A model generated the notes under the pieces. The model was not told the DNA's origin. It worked only from the letters and a program-made list of their open reading frames with translations, and did not search any database. The position numbers were made by a program, and so were the translations under genes. 64,000 bases of DNA from an uncultured Lachnospiraceae bacterium (GTDB lineage Bacteria; Bacillota; Clostridia; Lachnospirales; Lachnospiraceae), in assembly GCA_910577115.1 (NCBI GenBank), contig CAJTMC010000008.1:1-64000 (forward strand), read 5' to 3'. This document shows positions 60,689 through 64,000 of the stretch, piece by piece (positions within the stretch are counted from its first letter, which is position 1; each line of letters begins with the position of its first letter).

Positions 60689-61894
60689 TTATGGGATTAA
60701 TCGCACCAGCGTCACAGGATTTTGTCCGGTCATCAGATGATAGTTTCCCGTTTTTTTCGATTTCGACACACCGATCTGCACAACCTGCGGCTCTATGCCG
60801 TATTCTTCTGCAACCTGCATGACTTCCGAAAGTGTCTCAAGGGTAATCAGACTCATCACAATGACTGTATGCGGATTTTTCTCCCACAGAAAAGAAAAAA
60901 TCGCTTTCATATTCCCCGCACTTCCGCCGATAAACGCATGGGTTGCCGTCGGAAGCGTTTCAAGTATTTCCGGCGCTTTGCCCAAAACAATATGCAGATT
61001 ATCCGCTCTGAATTTTTTTTGATTCTGTGTCATTAAATCGATTGCGGCTTCCTTGTAATCGATTGCATATACGCTGCTGTGGGGATAACACACCGCCGCC
61101 TGTATTCCAACGGAGCCTGTGCCTGCACCGATATCATATAGGACGGAATGTTTGGAAAGTCCAAGCTTCTGTATTCCGATTGAACGGACTTCCGACTTTG
61201 TCATCGGAACGTCTCCGCGTACCCATTCACTGTCATCAATCTCGGGAAAGACACACGTTCTCGGTGAGGGATTTTCGATGATTGCCACAAGCAGGTTTCC
61301 AAAGTCTGTTCCGGATACCTCTTGTGGTGTTATGTGAACAATTTTTTGCTCAGGGTATCCTATATTTTCACCGATATGCAAAATCACATGCTCAAAATCA
61401 TAGTAAAGCAGCTTGTCCGCAAGCTCCCGCAGCCCTTGGGCACCGCCAAGCAGGCAAAAGGTGTATTGTTCTGTGTCTATTTGACCTATAATGTTTCTCT
61501 GTCTGCCATGCAGGCTGACTGCCGAAACCGTCTCCCATGAAATTCCTATCGCCGCGCAGAATGCCGATATGGAGGAAATCCCCGGCACCAGTTCAACAGT
61601 ATAATCCGAGAGCGCCTCCAAGAGTTTTTTGGCGCCACTGTAAAAGCCCACATCTCCCGACAAAAGGACACAGGCCTGTTTCCATTCTTTGTTTTCCTCT
61701 GACTTCAGACAGCGGCATATCTCCTCAGGCTGATATGCATTAATTCGTTTCCCCTGATACCCTTCTGCCGCTTTCAGCATTCTCTCCGCGCCAAACAGCA
61801 GGTCGCCGGCATTCACCAGTTTTGCCGCTCTGATGGTCAATCCCTCATAAACTCCTGTTCCGATGCCGACCAAATATATTTTTTTATCGCTCAT
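60689..61894 (-). CDS. cbiET: Bifunctional cobalt-precorrin-7 C5-methyltransferase/precorrin-6B C15-methyltransferase
   Basis: Fusion of CbiE (about residues 1-200; YLVGIGTGVYEGLTI, LLSGDVGFYSGA, VPGISSISAFCAAIG) and CbiT (about 205-401; YDIGAGTGSVGIQAAV, KAPEILETLPTATHAFIGG shown to the limit). Equivalent to CobL in gene order. Length 401 is right for the fusion. Lies 15 bases downstream of cbiL. Confidence 0.93.
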   Translation of the reverse strand: MSDKKIYLVGIGTGVYEGLTIRAAKLVNAGDLLFGAERMLKAAEGYQGKRINAYQPEEICRCLKSEENKEWKQACVLLSGDVGFYSGAKKLLEALSDYTVELVPGISSISAFCAAIGISWETVSAVSLHGRQRNIIGQIDTEQYTFCLLGGAQGLRELADKLLYYDFEHVILHIGENIGYPEQKIVHITPQEVSGTDFGNLLVAIIENPSPRTCVFPEIDDSEWVRGDVPMTKSEVRSIGIQKLGLSKHSVLYDIGAGTGSVGIQAAVCYPHSSVYAIDYKEAAIDLMTQNQKKFRADNLHIVLGKAPEILETLPTATHAFIGGSAGNMKAIFSFLWEKNPHTVIVMSLITLETLSEVMQVAEEYGIEPQVVQIGVSKSKKTGNYHLMTGQNPVTLVRLIP

Positions 61895-61908
61895 TTTTAT
61901 CTCTCAAT

Positions 61909-62598
61909 TTAATCCTCTGTTTTGTTTTTGACAATCACAATCGAATAATAGCCTGCTGCACTGTCCAATTCCTCTGCCGCATACGATACACGCTCCTTCT
62001 CCATTCCGCAGTTTTCGACCATATAGACACTATTATTTGTACCTGCAAGCCGTTCCTTTAACCACTCCATTTTACTTCCGATTTTCATAAATACCTTTGT
62101 TCCGGAAAGGTTCAAGGCCTCCTCGGGCTGATACGATGCCGGTATGATGTGCATCTCCTGTGCCTGCTCTGCCAATGGAACATTGAGCCTTGCAGCAGCG
62201 GCGCAAAACGACGGTATTCCGCTGATAATCTGTGTCCTATAGCCTTCCGCTTCTATTTTTTTGTGAATGTGGCTATACGTTGCATATACAGTGGGATCTC
62301 CAAGCGTTAAGAACGCGATATCTTTTCCCTGTTTTAAAAGTTCCGCTATTTTATTGGTACCGTCCGTATGATATTTTTCAAGCGCTGCGGCATCTTTTGT
62401 CATCGGCATTGGAATTGCAAGGCATGGTTTGTTTGTAAGATCGATGGCACCTGATGCAATTTTATATGACAAACATTTGTTCTTATCTTCTGCCGGAACC
62501 GCAATATATTCGCATTCCTGAATCACGCGAACCGCTTTTAAGGTCATAAGCTCGGGATCGCCCGGCCCTACACCTACTCCGTATAGTATTCCTTTCAT
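61909..62598 (-). CDS. cbiL: Cobalt-precorrin-2 C20-methyltransferase
   Basis: First committed methylation after cobalt insertion. TP-methylase motifs: LYGVGVGPGDPELMTLKAV, TLGDPTVYATYSHI, ISGIPSFCAAAARLNVPL and the Tyr-rich VYMVENCGM. Length 229 is typical. First gene of the 13-gene minus-strand operon; the leader is only about 45 bases long, too short for a cobalamin riboswitch. Confidence 0.93.
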   Translation of the reverse strand: MKGILYGVGVGPGDPELMTLKAVRVIQECEYIAVPAEDKNKCLSYKIASGAIDLTNKPCLAIPMPMTKDAAALEKYHTDGTNKIAELLKQGKDIAFLTLGDPTVYATYSHIHKKIEAEGYRTQIISGIPSFCAAAARLNVPLAEQAQEMHIIPASYQPEEALNLSGTKVFMKIGSKMEWLKERLAGTNNSVYMVENCGMEKERVSYAAEELDSAAGYYSIVIVKNKTED

Positions 62599-62644
62599 TG
62601 CTGTCTGCCCTCTCGCTGTGGTACTTTTATTTTCATTCTTATAC

Positions 62645-62673
62645 AGTATATCATTCTACCTAAAATATGGCTA
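62645..62673 (-). promoter_or_regulatory. Probable promoter of the main cobalamin operon
   Basis: On the minus strand TAGCCA (62668-62673), 17-base spacer and TATACT (62645-62650), with a second -10-like TATAAG just downstream. Confidence 0.42.
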
Positions 62674-62741
62674 TTATTTTTGTGAAAATTGGTTTATAAT
62701 ATATATATATATTAGAAATTTTAATTGGAAGGAGTATCAAA

Positions 62742-63332
62742 ATGGGTTTATTTTTACAGACAGCAATCATACCAGATTGCAGTGAAGCAACTTTGAGAAA
62801 GGCAGTAGCGGCTGTGGCGGAGAAGTATTCGTGCGAGCTGGAATCACCGGACTTTGACGAATCATCGGAATTCCACATCCTCGACCTGATGCCGGACGAC
62901 TGCAAATATCAGTCCGCACAAAACGGAATCAGCATTCTGTTCAATGAGGATTGTATGGGGTATGAGTCGCTTGCAGGCGCACTATCGGAAGAATTAGGCA
63001 AAGCAGTTTTATTGTTGTACATATATGACGGAGATTATTGGGGATACTTTTTGTATGATAAGGGATTGGAAATCGACCAGTTTGTTCCGATGCCTGACTA
63101 TTTTAATGCGGTGTCTAAAGATGAAAAACAGCAGGTGAAAGGCAATGCGGACATCATTGCCAAGTATTTTCATGTGGACAAGGCTTCGATTGAAAAGTAT
63201 ATTGTCTTTTGGACAGACAAAATGATGAATGATTACAGTACAAAAGCATATGAAGATGATGAATTCGGGCAGTGCGTGGACTGGCAAATGGCTGATTTTA
63301 TGCGGAAATTAGGGTATCCGTACGAATGGTAA
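62742..63332 (+). CDS. Unknown acidic protein, about 196 residues
   Basis: Function not recognised. Soluble, acidic, with aromatic-rich segments (YIYDGDYWGYFLYD, CVDWQMADFMRKLGY). The first 30 residues (FLQTAIIPDCSEATLRKA) and overall makeup suggest a small alpha/beta fold of the kind seen in immunity or housekeeping proteins of unknown role. AAGGAG lies before the ATG and a TATAAT box at about 62695. It is divergent from the cob operon and followed by an SDR gene. Confidence 0.75.
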   Translation: MGLFLQTAIIPDCSEATLRKAVAAVAEKYSCELESPDFDESSEFHILDLMPDDCKYQSAQNGISILFNEDCMGYESLAGALSEELGKAVLLLYIYDGDYWGYFLYDKGLEIDQFVPMPDYFNAVSKDEKQQVKGNADIIAKYFHVDKASIEKYIVFWTDKMMNDYSTKAYEDDEFGQCVDWQMADFMRKLGYPYEW

Positions 63333-63373
63333 TCAAAAAATAATAAATTTTATTGCAGAATGGAGGATTTAAT

Positions 63374-64000
63374 ATGGGATTTTTGGCAGGAAAGACCGCA
63401 ATCATTACCGGTGCGGGCAGGGCTGTCTTAAGTGATGGCAGATGCGGTTCAATCGGCTACGGCATTGCAACGGCTTATGCAAAAGAGGGTGCAAATCTTG
63501 TCATTACGGGGCGAAATGTAAAAAAGCTGGAAGCCGCAAAAGAAGAGCTGGAACGGCTGTATCACATTCAGGTATTGATTGTTCAGGCGGATGTCAATGC
63601 TGGCGCGGACAACGAGGCAGTTGTTGCAAATGTTGTGAAGCAGACGATTGATACGTTTGGAAGTATTGATGTTTTGATTAACAATGCGCAGGCTTCCGCT
63701 TCCGGTGTGCCTTTGGCGGAGCATACCACCGACCAGTTTAATCTTGCGCTCTATTCCGGATTGTATGCGGCTTTTTATTATATGAAAGCCTGTTATCCTT
63801 ATTTGGCAAAATCCAAAGGTTCTGTGATTAATTTTGCGTCGGGCGCCGGACTGTTTGGCAACTTCGGGCAGTGCGCTTATGCGGCGGCAAAGGAAGGCAT
63901 TCGCGGTCTGACACGCGTTGCGGCCACGGAGTGGGCAAGGGACGGAATTAATGTCAATATTATCTGTCCTTTGGCATGGACGGCGCAGCTGGAGCAGTTT
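63374..64000 (+). CDS. SDR-family oxidoreductase (3' end outside window)
   Basis: Short-chain dehydrogenase/reductase, partial: 209 codons are present and the frame is still open at the window end. AIITGAGRAV (NAD(P)-binding, with an insertion before GSIGYGIA), NNAQA (NNAG position), INFASGAG and Y-x-x-x-K in CAYAAAKEGIRGL. Classical SDR that would reduce or oxidise a small alcohol or keto compound; substrate unknown. GGAGG lies seven bases before the ATG. Confidence 0.88.
   Translation, partial: MGFLAGKTAIITGAGRAVLSDGRCGSIGYGIATAYAKEGANLVITGRNVKKLEAAKEELERLYHIQVLIVQADVNAGADNEAVVANVVKQTIDTFGSIDVLINNAQASASGVPLAEHTTDQFNLALYSGLYAAFYYMKACYPYLAKSKGSVINFASGAGLFGNFGQCAYAAAKEGIRGLTRVAATEWARDGINVNIICPLAWTAQLEQF

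Noticed and set aside
62599..62741. Cobalamin riboswitch before cbiL
   Set aside because: The leader is about 45 bases and lacks the B12-box; nothing resembling the aptamer was found here or before cbiD.

Overview
The window looks like a chromosomal segment of a Gram-positive, anaerobic Clostridia-type bacterium, most likely Lachnospiraceae (inference). The signs are an anaerobic (cbi-type, cobalt-early) cobalamin pathway, strong AGGAGG-type ribosome sites with frequent TTG starts, an lrgAB pair, a class I c-di-GMP riboswitch in front of a BspA-like adhesin, and CDP-glycerol-transferase-like and legionaminic-acid genes. No rRNA, tRNA, insertion sequence or CRISPR array was seen.

Region 1 (about 0.1-30.1 kb, all minus strand) is one long surface-glycan locus read right to left. 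Its upstream part (30.1 to 15.7 kb) carries a nonulosonic-acid module: legB, a NeuB-type synthase (legI), a CBS-fused nucleotidyltransferase like PtmE, a Gfo/Idh oxidoreductase, a GNAT acetyltransferase, a class III aminotransferase, a NeuC/LegG-type hydrolysing epimerase, a PHP/ATP-grasp/epimerase trio, an N-acetyl-sugar amidotransferase, a CMP-sugar synthetase (legF) and a HisH2/HisF2 pair. Together these predict a CMP-activated legionaminic-acid-like sugar with an acetamidino group. The downstream part (15.7 to 0.1 kb) holds transferases, a FkbM methyltransferase, a cupin, a sugar aminotransferase, a sulfatase-fold enzyme and several proteins sharing a small GxG Rossmann-like module. A DUF1919 gene is broken exactly at an 11-G tract, and a methyltransferase contains a 9-G tract. 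Both are candidate phase-variation switches. About 4.4-29 kb is visibly more AT-rich than the rest, and the change falls close to legB.

Region 2 (30.5-38.8 kb) has a glycerophosphotransferase-like gene, lrgAB, an EamA exporter, an orphan zinc-type lipoprotein, and a PocR-domain hybrid histidine kinase with its response regulator.

Region 3 (38.8-41.2 kb) has cbiD and cbiH on the plus strand. Their promoter overlaps the divergent promoter of the PocR kinase operon. A degenerate CobU-like gene converges on them.

Region 4 (41.2-45.8 kb) is a 1369-residue secreted adhesin behind a c-di-GMP-I riboswitch.

Region 5 (45.8-49.5 kb) is an amino-sugar catabolic locus (nagB, nagA, RpiR regulator) with two decayed relics: a 24-codon in-frame remnant of a ROK kinase and a gutted nanE. 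A seven-copy 13-bp tandem repeat sits in the nagB leader.

Region 6 (49.5-62.6 kb, minus strand) is the main cobalamin operon: cbiL, cbiET, cobD, cbiF, cbiG, cbiJ, cbiA, cbiB, cobQ, cbiC, cobT, cobU and cobS. With cbiD and cbiH it gives nearly the whole path from precorrin-2 to cobalamin; a cobalt chelatase and an adenosyltransferase are not in the window. No cobalamin riboswitch was recognised before either arm. The window ends with an unknown 196-residue protein and a partial SDR oxidoreductase.
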